A stretch of 64,000 bases of DNA from Streptomyces sp. R21 (GCF_041051975.1 NZ_CP163435.1:6117001-6181000), one strand, 5' to 3'; shown: positions 14,511-24,004, counted from the first letter of the stretch. Numbers and translations are program-made. The notes: generated from the sequence alone by a model not told the origin.

Positions 14511-17441
14511 TCAGCGCAGCGAGAACGTCGACACGCGCAGCCCGCCGCTCAGCACCAGATACACGTCCTGGCGGCCCTTCGCCGCGCCCTGCGACAGGGC
14601 CGCCGTCACCGTCTTGTACGTGTACGGCGACGTCGTCCCGTCGAAGTGCGCCGTGCCGGCCAGGGTCCCGGTGGGTGACCCGAGCCGGACCTGGACATCA
14701 CCGGCGGACCCTGCCACCTGGGCGCTGAACTCCCGGACACCCGAGCCGAGTTGCACGCCCGCGAACTTCAGCCACGCCCCGTCGGACGACGAACCCACAG
14801 CCGTCCCGCGCACCTTCGACTCGTCCACCAGCCGTACGCCGCTGTAGTCGTCGAAGTTCTCGGCGCGCGTCACCTTCGCCAGGTTCCGGGCCGGGATGGT
14901 CTCGCCGGCCGCCTTCAGCGTCGTACGGGAGCGGATGTCGGCCGAGGAGGCGCCGACGGATATGTCGTAAGTGCCGCTCTCCACCACCCACTTGGAGCGG
15001 GTGACGTCCCAGTGCGCGAGGTCCTTCGTGCGCAGCTTCAGCTTGACCGTGCGGGTCTCGCCCGGCTTCAGCGAGACCCGCTGGAACGCCTTCAGCTGCT
15101 GGATCGGCTGCTTGTCCCGGGAGACCCGCTGGTGGGTGTAGAGCTGCACGGTCTCGTCGCCGGAGCGCTTGCCGGTATTGGTGACCGCGACCTCGTAGCC
15201 GCCTTCGACGCGCTTCAGCGAGCCGTACCGGAACGAGGTGTACGACAGTCCGTAGCCGAACGGGTAGAGCGCCCGGCCCTTGAAGTACTGGTACGTGCGG
15301 TCGGACTTGATGATGTCGTAGTCGAGGATCGACGGGAGGTCGTCCTGCGACTCGTACCAGGTCTGGGTGAGATGGCCGGAGGGGTTCGCGTCGCCGTAGA
15401 GGAGGTCGGCGAGGGCGTTGCCGGTCTCCTGGCCCGCGTGGGTCGTCCAGAGGAGGGCGGGGACTTCCTTCTGCAACGTCCCCAGCGTGGTCGGGTAGCT
15501 GTTCTCGACGACCACGACCGTGTGCGGATTGGCCGCCTTCACCGCCTTGACCAGGGCTTCCTGGCTTCCGGCCAGCCCCATGTTCGTACGGTCGTGGTCC
15601 TCGCGCCCGTTGATCGACGGCATCGAACCGACCACCACCACGGCGGTGTCCTTGCCCTTGACGGCGGCCACGGCGTCGTCGAGACCGCTGCGGACGACGT
15701 CCTTGGTGTAGTGCGCGGCCTGCTCCTTGGCGACCAGGCCGAGGGTGCCGTCGTCGCCGGTCGGGCCGAGGTAGACCGGGTTCGACCACCAGGACTCCCC
15801 GGTCTCGTATCCGGCGTACCGCAGCAGGTAGCTGCCGTCGTCCTGCCGCTCCAGTTTGAACTGCTGCTGCACGTACCAACCATTGGGCTGTGTCTGGTCG
15901 TTGACGAAGTTCGACCAGTTGTAGCCGACGTACTTGCCGTTGGCGGCCGAGCGCAGGGTGACGATGCCGGCGCCCCAGTCGAACGTGTCGAACTGGGCGG
16001 TCGTGTCGGTGGCCGCGGTCTCCTTCAGCGCGGCCCCGGAGTCCCCGGTCCCCGCGGTGACGTACTTGCCGGTCGCCGTGTTCTTCAGCGCGATACGGTC
16101 GACGCCCTCGCTGCTCGCCACCGGGGTGCCGAGCTTGGCGGCGATGCCGGCCTTGGGGGTGACGGCATAGGGCAGGGTGCCCGAGTACCAGTCGGTGTAG
16201 AGGGTGTCGGCGAGCGGGCCGACGACGGCGACGTTCTTCGCGGACGCCTTCAGCGGGAGCGCCTTGTCGTTCTTCAGCAGGACCGCTGCCTCCGTGGCGG
16301 CCTTGCGGGCCAGCTTCTGGTGGGCCGGGCTGTTGATGACGGACGCGTCGATGGAGCCGTACTTCCCGCCGTTCGGGTCGAATTCGCCGAGCCGCACGCG
16401 GACGGCGAGGATGTGGGAGACCGCAGTGTCGACGTCGGACACCTTCAACAGGCCCTTGTCCAAGGCTGACTTGATGGCTGTCGTGGTGGGCGCGGAATTC
16501 GCGTCGTCCGTGGTGTAGCTGTCGATGCCCGCCTTCAGCGCGGCCGCGTCGGCCTCGGGGAGCGTGTCGTAGTAGTTCTGCGCGCCGGGCAGCAGGTTGT
16601 TGGGGGCATAGGCGTCGGTGACGTTCAGCAGGTCCCGGTCGGTCCAGCCGCGCACCACGTCGTTCAGATCCGAATTCACCGTGTTGGGGCGGCCGTTGAC
16701 CAGGTTGTAGGAGGCCATGACGCCCGTGACGGCGTCCGCCTCGATCGCGGGCTTGAACGCCGCCTCGTCGTACTCGTGCTGCACGCGCGGGCGCAGATCC
16801 GAGGACGTGGTCGAGCGGTGCACCTCGTTGTTGTTGGCGAGGTAGTGCTTGATGGTCGGCGCCGTCTTGAGGTGGTCCGGGTCGCCCCCGGTCAGACCGG
16901 TGCCGTACGCCGTGGAGAGCGAGCCCGTGAGGTACGGGTCCTCGGAGTAGCCCTCCTCGTTGCGCCCCCAGCGCGGGTCGCGCAGCAGGTTCGCCACCGG
17001 CGCCCACAGGTTGAGGCCCCAGCCGGCCGGGCGCTCCTGCTGGAAGCCGCGCGCCTCGTCACCGACCGCCGAGCCGACCTGCTCCATCAGCTTCGGGTCC
17101 CAGGTCGAGGCCAGCCCGACCGCCTGCGGGAACACCGTCGTCCTGCCGAGCCAGGCGACGCCGTGCAGGGCCTCGGTACCGGTGCGGAACGCCTGGATAC
17201 CGAGGCGCGGGATCGCGGGCTCCATCTGGTGGAGCAGGGAGATCTTCTCGTCGAGGGTGAGGCGGCCGAGGAGGTCGTCGACGCGCTGGTCCACGCCGAG
17301 GTGCGGGTCGCGGAAGGGGTAGGCGGGGTCGTCGGCCGAGGCGGGGACGGCTGCGGCGAGGCCCCCGATCAGGGAGAGTGCCAGCAGAAGGGTGGTTCTG
17401 CGTCTTCTTCCCGGCTTGCGTCCGCTTCTCGTGCTTTTCAT
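14511..17441 (-). CDS. Secreted multidomain glycoside hydrolase family 3 (beta-glucosidase/beta-xylosidase)
   Basis: A 976-residue exported exo-glycosidase. A basic signal peptide (1-36) is followed by the GH3 N-terminal domain (about 45-300) with the probable nucleophile Asp276 in VTDAY and the substrate-binding KHY/NNNEVHR stretch. The GH3 C-terminal domain (about 375-700) is interrupted at about 446-570 by a repeat-rich insert (KNTATGKYV, SAANGKYVGY) resembling a fascin-like or ricin-like beta-trefoil. An FnIII-like domain follows (about 745-835), then a C-terminal CBM6-like domain (about 857-976). It is the last gene of the sugar operon, 58 bases after the LacI gene. Its export, against the cytoplasmic GH31, suggests it trims polymers or side chains outside the cell. 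Substrate is not certain. Confidence 0.9.
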   Translation of the reverse strand: MKSTRSGRKPGRRRRTTLLLALSLIGGLAAAVPASADDPAYPFRDPHLGVDQRVDDLLGRLTLDEKISLLHQMEPAIPRLGIQAFRTGTEALHGVAWLGRTTVFPQAVGLASTWDPKLMEQVGSAVGDEARGFQQERPAGWGLNLWAPVANLLRDPRWGRNEEGYSEDPYLTGSLSTAYGTGLTGGDPDHLKTAPTIKHYLANNNEVHRSTTSSDLRPRVQHEYDEAAFKPAIEADAVTGVMASYNLVNGRPNTVNSDLNDVVRGWTDRDLLNVTDAYAPNNLLPGAQNYYDTLPEADAAALKAGIDSYTTDDANSAPTTTAIKSALDKGLLKVSDVDTAVSHILAVRVRLGEFDPNGGKYGSIDASVINSPAHQKLARKAATEAAVLLKNDKALPLKASAKNVAVVGPLADTLYTDWYSGTLPYAVTPKAGIAAKLGTPVASSEGVDRIALKNTATGKYVTAGTGDSGAALKETAATDTTAQFDTFDWGAGIVTLRSAANGKYVGYNWSNFVNDQTQPNGWYVQQQFKLERQDDGSYLLRYAGYETGESWWSNPVYLGPTGDDGTLGLVAKEQAAHYTKDVVRSGLDDAVAAVKGKDTAVVVVGSMPSINGREDHDRTNMGLAGSQEALVKAVKAANPHTVVVVENSYPTTLGTLQKEVPALLWTTHAGQETGNALADLLYGDANPSGHLTQTWYESQDDLPSILDYDIIKSDRTYQYFKGRALYPFGYGLSYTSFRYGSLKRVEGGYEVAVTNTGKRSGDETVQLYTHQRVSRDKQPIQQLKAFQRVSLKPGETRTVKLKLRTKDLAHWDVTRSKWVVESGTYDISVGASSADIRSRTTLKAAGETIPARNLAKVTRAENFDDYSGVRLVDESKVRGTAVGSSSDGAWLKFAGVQLGSGVREFSAQVAGSAGDVQVRLGSPTGTLAGTAHFDGTTSPYTYKTVTAALSQGAAKGRQDVYLVLSGGLRVSTFSLR

Positions 17442-17499
17442 TTCACGGCTCCTTCACATAGGGCCTTGCACAAGGGTGTTGAACATCAGGAACACGGAT

Positions 17500-18510
17500 C
17501 TACGGCGTGTTCCGTGGCGCTGTGCTCGCACGTTCCGTCAGCCGGGGCGGCAGCAGCGTGGCCTCGGGTACGGCAGCGCCGCCCAGCTTCTGCATCAGCA
17601 GCTCCACCGCCCGCGTGCCGACCTCGGCGGACGGTATGGCGACGGAGGTGACCGGGACGCGGATGCTCTCGGCGATCTCGTCCGGACAGATGGCGGTGAC
17701 GGACAGGTCGCCGGGCACCCGCAGCCCGAGCTGCTCGAAGGCGTCGATCAGCGGTTCCAGGAGCGGTTCGTTGTGCACCACCACCCCCGTCAACGCGGGA
17801 TGTTCGCGCAGCAGTTGCCCGGCGACCAGCCGGGCGGCGGCCGGTCCCGACTCGCAGGGGTGGACCGAGGAGGAGAGCCCGCTGCGGTCGGCGGCGGCCG
17901 TGAACCCCTGGACCACACGCTGGGCGAACGCGGTCTCCCGCACGTACACCTCCGGCGGCGACCCGACCAGCGCGACCACCCGGTGCCCGAGCCGGGCCAG
18001 CTGCTCGACACACGCCTCGCCCGCCGCCTTGAAGTCGAGGTCGATGCAGGTCAGCCCCTCGGGCTCGGCGGGGAACCCGATCATCACGGAGGGCCGTTCG
18101 AGGGTGCGCAGCAACGGGATGCGCGGGTCGTGGAGCTGGACGTCCATCACGATCAGCGCGTCCACCAGTGCGGTGTCCGCGACCCTCCGCAGCCCCTCCT
18201 CGCCCTCCTCCTGGGTGAGCAGCAGCACGTCGTGGTCGTGTCTGCGGGCGGCGGTCACCACGGACACGGCGAACTGCATCACCACCGGCACATGGATGCC
18301 CGCCCGTAAGGGGATCACCAGCGCCAGCACGTTGGACCTGCTGCTGGCGAGGGCCCGCGCACCGGCGTGCGGCCGGTAGCCCAGCTCGCGGATGGACTCC
18401 TCGACGCGCTGCCGGGTCTCCTCGGAGATCGGGCGCTTGCCGCTGAGCGCGTACGACACGGTGCTGGGAGAGACCCCGGCGTGCCGCGCCACATCAGTGA
18501 TCTTCACCAT
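17500..18510 (-). CDS. LacI-family transcriptional regulator (contains TTA codon)
   Basis: A 336-residue repressor. Residues 1-55 are the LacI helix-turn-helix and hinge (VARHAGVSPSTVSYALSGKR), and 60-330 the periplasmic-binding-like sensor domain. Its ATG shares one base with the GH31 stop (TGATG), so it is translationally coupled to the operon it presumably controls. Likely operators are the palindromes at 23937-23973 ahead of the binding-protein gene. Codon 68 (18307-18309) is TTA, one of only two in-frame TTA codons found in the window, which implies bldA-dependent synthesis of this repressor. The inducer is probably a xylose- or glucose-containing oligosaccharide, by context only. Confidence 0.93.
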   Translation of the reverse strand: MVKITDVARHAGVSPSTVSYALSGKRPISEETRQRVEESIRELGYRPHAGARALASSRSNVLALVIPLRAGIHVPVVMQFAVSVVTAARRHDHDVLLLTQEEGEEGLRRVADTALVDALIVMDVQLHDPRIPLLRTLERPSVMIGFPAEPEGLTCIDLDFKAAGEACVEQLARLGHRVVALVGSPPEVYVRETAFAQRVVQGFTAAADRSGLSSSVHPCESGPAAARLVAGQLLREHPALTGVVVHNEPLLEPLIDAFEQLGLRVPGDLSVTAICPDEIAESIRVPVTSVAIPSAEVGTRAVELLMQKLGGAAVPEATLLPPRLTERASTAPRNTP

Positions 18511-20783
18511 CAGGCCGGCTCCCCCGGCTCCAGGGACCCCAGCTCCAGGGAGAGGAAGCCGGTCCCGGCCTTCGCCCGCGCGACCCGGTCCCCGGCCGCC
18601 AGCGCCCACGGCGCCGAGGGGTCGGAGGAGGACGCCCGCAGTGTGTCCCCCTCGCGGACCACGGTGAAGGTGACCTCGCCCACGGGCACCGTGACCTGCG
18701 CGCCGCGCTCCAGGCCGTACGCGCGCAGGGTGACCCCGTCGGCGTACGGATAGTCGGGCCGGTCCTCGACGGCGCCGACCGGGATGACCGCGCCCGGCCG
18801 GACGAGGAGCGGCACGCTCGCGAAGCCGTGCCGCTCGCGCACCCAGCGCGGCCCGGTCACCGCCTGCCCGCTGAGGAAGTGGGTCCAGGTCCCCTCGGGC
18901 ACGTAGTACGAGACGTCGCCCTCGTCGCTGAAGACGGGCGCGACGAGGAGGTCGGGGCCGAGCATGTACTGCCGCTCCAGGTGCGCGCACCCGGGGTCGT
19001 CCGGGAACTCCAGGGCCATCGCCCGCATCATGGGGACGCCCTCGGTGTGGGCGGCGCGCGCGGCCTCGTACAGATAGGGCATGAGCCGCAGCTTCAGCCG
19101 GGTGAACAGGCGCAGCACGTCGACGGCTTCCTCGTCGAACAGCCACGGCACGCGGTACGACGACGATCCGTGCAGCCGGCTGTGCGAGGACAGCAGTCCG
19201 AACGCGATCCACCGCTTGAACAGCGCGGGTGTCGGTGTCCCCTCGAAGCCGCCGATGTCATGGCTCCAGAACCCGAACCCCGACAGGCCGAGGCTCAGTC
19301 CGCCGCGCAGCGACTCGGCCATCGACTCGTACGTCGCCTCGCAGTCGCCGCCCCAGTGCACCGGGAACTTCTGGCTCCCCGCCGTCGCGGAGCGCGCGAA
19401 GACGACGGCCTCCTGCTCGCCGCGGTGTTTGCGCAGCACGTCGAAGACGGTGCGGTTGTAGAGGTAGGAGTAGTAGTTGTGCATCCGCTCGGGGTCGGCC
19501 CCGTCGGCGTACGCCACGTCCACCGGGACCCGCTCGCCGAAGTCGGTCTTGAAGCAGTCGACGCCCTGGGCGAGCAGCGCCTCCAGCTTCGACGCGTACC
19601 AGTCGCGGGCGGCCGGACTGGTGAAGTCGACCAGTGCCATGCCCGGTTGCCACAGGTCCCACTGCCAGACACCGCCGTCGGGCTTCCTGAGGAGGTGGCC
19701 GAGCGACTTGCCCTCGGCGAAGAGCGGCGAGCGCTGCGCGATGTAGGGGTTGATCCAGACGGAGATCCGGAGCCCCCTCTCCTTCAGCCGGGCGAGCATG
19801 CCCTCCGGATCGGGGAAGACCCGTGGATCCCACTGGAAGTCGCACCAGTTGAACTCGCGCATCCAGAAGCAGTCGAAGTGGAAGACGGAAAGCGGGAGTT
19901 CGCGCTCCTTCATGCCGTCGATGAAGGAGGTGACGGTCGCCTCGTCGTAGGAGGTGGTGAAGGAGGTGGACAGCCACAGCCCGAACGACCAGGCGGGCGG
20001 CAGCGCCGGACGGCCGGTGAGGGCCGTGTACTTGCGCAGGATGTCCTTCGGCGTCGGGCCGTAGATGACGTAGTACGTCAACTGCTGTGTCTCGGCGCTG
20101 AATTGCACACGCGAGACCGATTCCGAGCCCACCTCGAAGGAGACCCGCCCCGGGTGGTCCACGAAGACGCCGTAGCCCGCGTCCGTCAGATAGAACGGCA
20201 CGTTCTTGTAGGCCTGTTCGGTGGCCGTGCCGCCGTCGGCGTTCCACATGTCCACCACCTGGCCGTTCTTGACCAGGGGGCCGAAGCGTTCACCGAGGCC
20301 GTAGACGGACGTGCCGACCCTCAGGTCGAGCTGCTCACGCAGATAGTGGGCGCCGGTGGTGTCCCGCATGATGCCCATGCCCTTGGGGCCGCTGCTGGTG
20401 AGGGTCCGGCCGTGCGCGAGGAAGTCGACGTGCCAGGGGCTGGTGCGCGCCACCTTGATGGACAGGGCGCCCGCGGTGAGGGTCGCGTGCTCGTCGTCGT
20501 ACGACGTCTGGGCTGCGAACTCCGCACGCTGGACGTCGAATTGGGGTCCACGCGGTTCCTCGCCCTGGAAGTGGGTGAACGTGACGCCGATGACGTCGGG
20601 CATGGGGGCGTGTGCGCTGATCGTCACGACCGGTCCCTTCAGCAGGTCGCCGCGGTGGCGGATCGGCTGGGTCGGCGCATGGATCTCCAGGGTGCCCGGC
20701 CCGGCGGTCACGTCGAGGACCTCGACCGGGTGGGCGGCGGTGACGCCCTCGCGCAGCAGCCAGTAGCCGTCGGTGAACTTCAC
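18510..20783 (-). CDS. Glycoside hydrolase family 31, probable alpha-xylosidase
   Basis: A 757-residue cytoplasmic enzyme with no signal peptide. It matches the YicI type: an N-terminal beta-sandwich, then the catalytic barrel with the nucleophile Asp in KTDFGE (about residue 414) and the acid/base Asp in HWGGDC about 65 residues later, then two C-terminal beta domains. The preference for xylosides over glucosides is inferred from FHFDCFWMREFNWCDF and KTDFGERVP, typical of alpha-xylosidases that remove xylose from xyloglucan oligosaccharides. The start is the GTG at 20783, 11 bases after the permease stop; upstream in-frame sequence belongs to the permease gene. It is part of the six-gene sugar operon. 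Confidence 0.92.
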   Translation of the reverse strand: MKFTDGYWLLREGVTAAHPVEVLDVTAGPGTLEIHAPTQPIRHRGDLLKGPVVTISAHAPMPDVIGVTFTHFQGEEPRGPQFDVQRAEFAAQTSYDDEHATLTAGALSIKVARTSPWHVDFLAHGRTLTSSGPKGMGIMRDTTGAHYLREQLDLRVGTSVYGLGERFGPLVKNGQVVDMWNADGGTATEQAYKNVPFYLTDAGYGVFVDHPGRVSFEVGSESVSRVQFSAETQQLTYYVIYGPTPKDILRKYTALTGRPALPPAWSFGLWLSTSFTTSYDEATVTSFIDGMKERELPLSVFHFDCFWMREFNWCDFQWDPRVFPDPEGMLARLKERGLRISVWINPYIAQRSPLFAEGKSLGHLLRKPDGGVWQWDLWQPGMALVDFTSPAARDWYASKLEALLAQGVDCFKTDFGERVPVDVAYADGADPERMHNYYSYLYNRTVFDVLRKHRGEQEAVVFARSATAGSQKFPVHWGGDCEATYESMAESLRGGLSLGLSGFGFWSHDIGGFEGTPTPALFKRWIAFGLLSSHSRLHGSSSYRVPWLFDEEAVDVLRLFTRLKLRLMPYLYEAARAAHTEGVPMMRAMALEFPDDPGCAHLERQYMLGPDLLVAPVFSDEGDVSYYVPEGTWTHFLSGQAVTGPRWVRERHGFASVPLLVRPGAVIPVGAVEDRPDYPYADGVTLRAYGLERGAQVTVPVGEVTFTVVREGDTLRASSSDPSAPWALAAGDRVARAKAGTGFLSLELGSLEPGEPA

Positions 20784-20794
20784 GTGGGGGGTCC

Positions 20795-21619
20795 TTACTT
20801 GACGGCACCTGCGGCGATGCCGCGGGTGAGGGTCCGCTGGAAGACGATGAAGAACACGACGGCGGGCAGCACGCCGAGCAGGGCGGCCGCGTTCGTCATC
20901 GTGGCGTCCATCAGGCGCTGGCCCTGGAGGACGCCGAGCGCCACCGACACCGTCTGGTTGTCGTTGGAGATCAACATGACCAGGGGGAGCAGGAATTCGT
21001 TCCAGGTCCAGATGAAGAAGAAGACGAGGAGGACGCCGATGGTGGGGCGGCTGACGGGGACCACGATCCGCCAGAGCACCTGCCACTTGTTCGCGCCGTC
21101 GATACGGGCGGCCTCGATGATCTCGCGGGGGAACTGGCCGAGGACGGAGGAAAGGAGGAACGTGCCGAAGGCCGCCTGGACCACCGTGAACACGATGATC
21201 ACGCTCAACCTCGTGTCGTACAGGCCGACTTGCTTGCTCAGGTAGTAGATCGGGTAGACCAGTGCCTCCTGCGGCAGCATGTTCGCCAGCACGAAGAAGG
21301 CCAGGACCCAGGTGCGTCCCTTGATCCGCCCGATGCCGATCGCGTACGCGTTGAGCACCGACAGAATCGCCGCGAGGACCGCCACCGAACCGCTGATCAG
21401 CACGGAGTTGAACAGCTTCTGGCCGTAGTCGACGCGCTCCCAGAAGCTCTTCAGCCCGTCCAGGTAGAAGCCCTTGGGCAGGCTCAGCGGGCCGTTCGCG
21501 GAGTACTCCGACGGCGACTTGACCGCGTTGACGGCGACGATCAGGAACGGGACGATCATGAACAGGGCGGCGATGCACAGCGCCACCAGCACCGGGTAGC
21601 GACGTAGGGCGGTCGTCAT
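20795..21619 (-). CDS. Sugar ABC transporter permease (MalG type)
   Basis: A 274-residue inner-membrane permease with six predicted helices. The ABC-coupling EAA loop is EAARIDGANKWQVLWRIVVP (about residue 180). Its ATG overlaps the stop of the preceding permease by four bases. The operon encodes no ATPase; as usual in Streptomyces it probably uses the shared MsiK-type ATPase encoded elsewhere. Confidence 0.94.
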   Translation of the reverse strand: MTTALRRYPVLVALCIAALFMIVPFLIVAVNAVKSPSEYSANGPLSLPKGFYLDGLKSFWERVDYGQKLFNSVLISGSVAVLAAILSVLNAYAIGIGRIKGRTWVLAFFVLANMLPQEALVYPIYYLSKQVGLYDTRLSVIIVFTVVQAAFGTFLLSSVLGQFPREIIEAARIDGANKWQVLWRIVVPVSRPTIGVLLVFFFIWTWNEFLLPLVMLISNDNQTVSVALGVLQGQRLMDATMTNAAALLGVLPAVVFFIVFQRTLTRGIAAGAVK

Positions 21620-22584
21620 GCGCGGACCCCTTCCTCGGCATCCTCGGCACGGGTCTGGAGCTTCAGGCCGATCAGCGAGAGCAGCAGGATGATCACGGTG
21701 AGGACGGTGGAGATCGCGGCGCCGTAGCCGACCTGGGTCTTCTCGAAGAACGTGGAGAAGGAGAAGTAGGACGGGACGTCCGTCGCGCCGCCGGGGCCGC
21801 CCTTGGTCAGGACGTACACCGCGCCGAACACCTTGAGCGCGGCGATCGTGCACCAGGTCAGGACGACGTAGATCTCCGGCCGGATCTGCGGCAGCGTGAT
21901 GTGCCAGAAGCGGCGCCACCATCCGGCGCCGTCCAGCTCGGCCGCCTCGTACAGCAGCGGGTCGACGCGTTGGAGGCCCGCCATGAAGACGACCAGCGGG
22001 AAGCCGATCTGCACCCAGACCATCACGCCCATCACGCTGTACAGCGCGAGGTCGGGGTCGCCGAGCCAGTCCTGCTGCCAGCTGCTCAGCCCGATCGCCT
22101 TCAACAGCTCGTTCAGGGAGCCGTTGTCGGGGGCGAGGATCCAGCTCCAGACGATGCCGGCGACCGCGATCGGCAGCACCTGCGGGAGGTAGAAGCAGGC
22201 GCGCAGCACCGCGGCCCACTTCGATCCGAAGTGCTTGGCGATGTAGTCGAACAGGGCGGCCGCCAGCACGAGACCGATCATCGTCGGTACGGCGGCCATG
22301 GCGACGACCATGAACATGCTGTGCCGGAAGGACGCCCAGAACTCCGAATCGTCCAGCAGCTCACGGTAGTTGGCGAGCCCGGTCCACTTGGGGCTGCCGA
22401 TGCCCTGCCACTCCGTGAAGCTGACGCCCGTGTTCATCAGGAACGGCACGATGATGACCGCGAGGAAGGCGAGGAACCCGGGGAGCAGGAAGAGGGCGTA
22501 CGAGTCGCGGGTACGGGGGCGGCGCGGGCCGGCGTGCTGGTGCTTGGCGACGGCCCGCGCACCCCGTTCAACGGTGACCGTCAT
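21616..22584 (-). CDS. Sugar ABC transporter permease (MalF type)
   Basis: A 322-residue permease with a long basic N-terminus and six helices. The EAA loop is EAAELDGAGWWRRFWHITLP (about residue 215). Its start overlaps the binding-protein stop by four bases (ATGA at 22581-22584), and it overlaps the next permease in the same way, so the three transporter genes are translationally coupled. Confidence 0.94.
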   Translation of the reverse strand: MTVTVERGARAVAKHQHAGPRRPRTRDSYALFLLPGFLAFLAVIIVPFLMNTGVSFTEWQGIGSPKWTGLANYRELLDDSEFWASFRHSMFMVVAMAAVPTMIGLVLAAALFDYIAKHFGSKWAAVLRACFYLPQVLPIAVAGIVWSWILAPDNGSLNELLKAIGLSSWQQDWLGDPDLALYSVMGVMVWVQIGFPLVVFMAGLQRVDPLLYEAAELDGAGWWRRFWHITLPQIRPEIYVVLTWCTIAALKVFGAVYVLTKGGPGGATDVPSYFSFSTFFEKTQVGYGAAISTVLTVIILLLSLIGLKLQTRAEDAEEGVRA

Positions 22585-23876
22585 TGCTTCGGCGCGCCCT
22601 TGTCGTACGCCTGCTGCAGTGCGCTGAGGTAGTCGTCCGGTTTCTCGTTGCCCGTCATCAGCTTCTGCGTCTCGGAGACGAGGACGTCGTAGAAGCCGGT
22701 GACCGGCCAGTCCGGGTAGAAGGCGAGCCCGTCCTTCTGGCTGAGCGTGTTGAAGTTGGAGATGAGCTGCTTGGACTTCGGGTCCGTGATGGCGCTCGTG
22801 TCGGCTGCGACCGGCACGCCGCCCTTGTTGCCGAGCAGGTTCTGGATCTTCTTCGACATGGTGATGTCGATGAAGTCGTAGGCGAGATCCTTGTTCTTGG
22901 CGTTCTTGGGGACCACCCAGAGGTTGCCGCCGGAGCCGAGGGTGAGGTTCGAGCCGGGCCACAGGGAGGAGTCCCAGTCGAACTTGGCCTCCGTCTGGAA
23001 GCGGCCGTACCACCAGCTGCCGGAGAACAGGATCGGGGCCTTGCCCTGGATCCAGGAGACGCCCGCGTCCTCGGCCTTGGTGCTGGTGGACTTCTTGCTG
23101 ATGTAGCCCTTCTTCACCCAGTCGGCGAAGGTCTGCGCCGCGTAGGTCCAGGCCGCGTCGTGGAAGTCGGTCTTGCCCTTGTACAGCTCGTACTTGTCGA
23201 CCCAGGAGCGGTCGGCCTTCGACAGGGCGAGCTGGTAGAGGTACTGCTGGGCCATGTACTCGGCGCCGGCGTTGGCGAGCGGGGTGACGCCCTTCTTGAC
23301 GAACGCGTCCATGGCGGAGGTCAGTTCGTCGAACGTCTTCGGCTCGGCTATCCCGTACTTCTTGAAGAGGTCCTTGTTGTAGAAAGCCATCGTGTACTCG
23401 GCGTAGTTGGGCACGCCGTACCACTTGCCGGAGCCCATGACCCCGTTCGTGTCGTACACGCTGGTCGTACGCACACCGGCGCTGAGCTTCTTGTCCCAGC
23501 CGCGCTTGGTGACCTCGGCGCTCAGATCGGTGAGCAGGCCCTGTTTGGAAAGCGCGCCCGCTGTCGCGTTGCCCTTGTTGTACTCCATGAGGTCGGGCGC
23601 GTCCGAGGAGTTGAGGATCATGGGCGCCGTCTTCTGGATCTGGTCGAAGCCCTTCTCCTCGAACTTCACCTTCACGCCCGGATGCTTCGCCTCGAACTCC
23701 TTGATCGCCTCGTTCCAGGCCACGCCCATCGCGCTGTCCGGGCCCTCGTAATGCCACAACTTCAGCGTCTTGCCGTCGCCGGAGCCGCTGTCCGAGTCTC
23801 CGCAGGAGGTCAGCAGCAGGGCTCCGCTCATCATCACCGCAGCCGCGGCCACCACACGCCTTCGTGCTGTCAACAT
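22581..23876 (-). CDS. Sugar ABC transporter substrate-binding lipoprotein
   Basis: A 431-residue solute-binding protein, first gene of the operon. The lipoprotein signal ends LLLTSC at about residue 25, so it is tethered outside the membrane. The family-1 solute-binding fold follows, with LKLWHYEGPDS at the start and aromatic residues (YWWY/SWWYGRF) typical of oligosaccharide binding. GGAGG precedes the ATG. Two LacI-type palindromes lie 61-97 bases upstream. The partner enzymes suggest xyloglucan-derived or xylose-capped oligosaccharides as ligand (inference). Confidence 0.93.
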   Translation of the reverse strand: MLTARRRVVAAAAVMMSGALLLTSCGDSDSGSGDGKTLKLWHYEGPDSAMGVAWNEAIKEFEAKHPGVKVKFEEKGFDQIQKTAPMILNSSDAPDLMEYNKGNATAGALSKQGLLTDLSAEVTKRGWDKKLSAGVRTTSVYDTNGVMGSGKWYGVPNYAEYTMAFYNKDLFKKYGIAEPKTFDELTSAMDAFVKKGVTPLANAGAEYMAQQYLYQLALSKADRSWVDKYELYKGKTDFHDAAWTYAAQTFADWVKKGYISKKSTSTKAEDAGVSWIQGKAPILFSGSWWYGRFQTEAKFDWDSSLWPGSNLTLGSGGNLWVVPKNAKNKDLAYDFIDITMSKKIQNLLGNKGGVPVAADTSAITDPKSKQLISNFNTLSQKDGLAFYPDWPVTGFYDVLVSETQKLMTGNEKPDDYLSALQQAYDKGAPKQ

Positions 23877-23936
23877 CCCGTGCCTCCAGGGGAGTCGGAT
23901 GGGTTCTGGGCAGAACTGGTCGTCACGCAGGGTTCG

Positions 23937-23973
23937 TCGAATCGCTTCGATGCGTGACGTCGAAGCGCTTCGA
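23937..23973. promoter_or_regulatory. Two LacI-type operator palindromes
   Basis: TCGAATCGCTTCGA (23937-23950) and TCGAAGCGCTTCGA (23960-23973) differ at one position and lie 23 bases apart, on about the same helical face. The second is a perfect palindrome, extended by G and C to 16 bases. The central AGCGCT matches the style of known Streptomyces LacI sites such as CebR's. Confidence 0.85.
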
Positions 23974-24004
23974 CGGGGGAACGTATGTGGGGGCTGTGAG
24001 TCCG

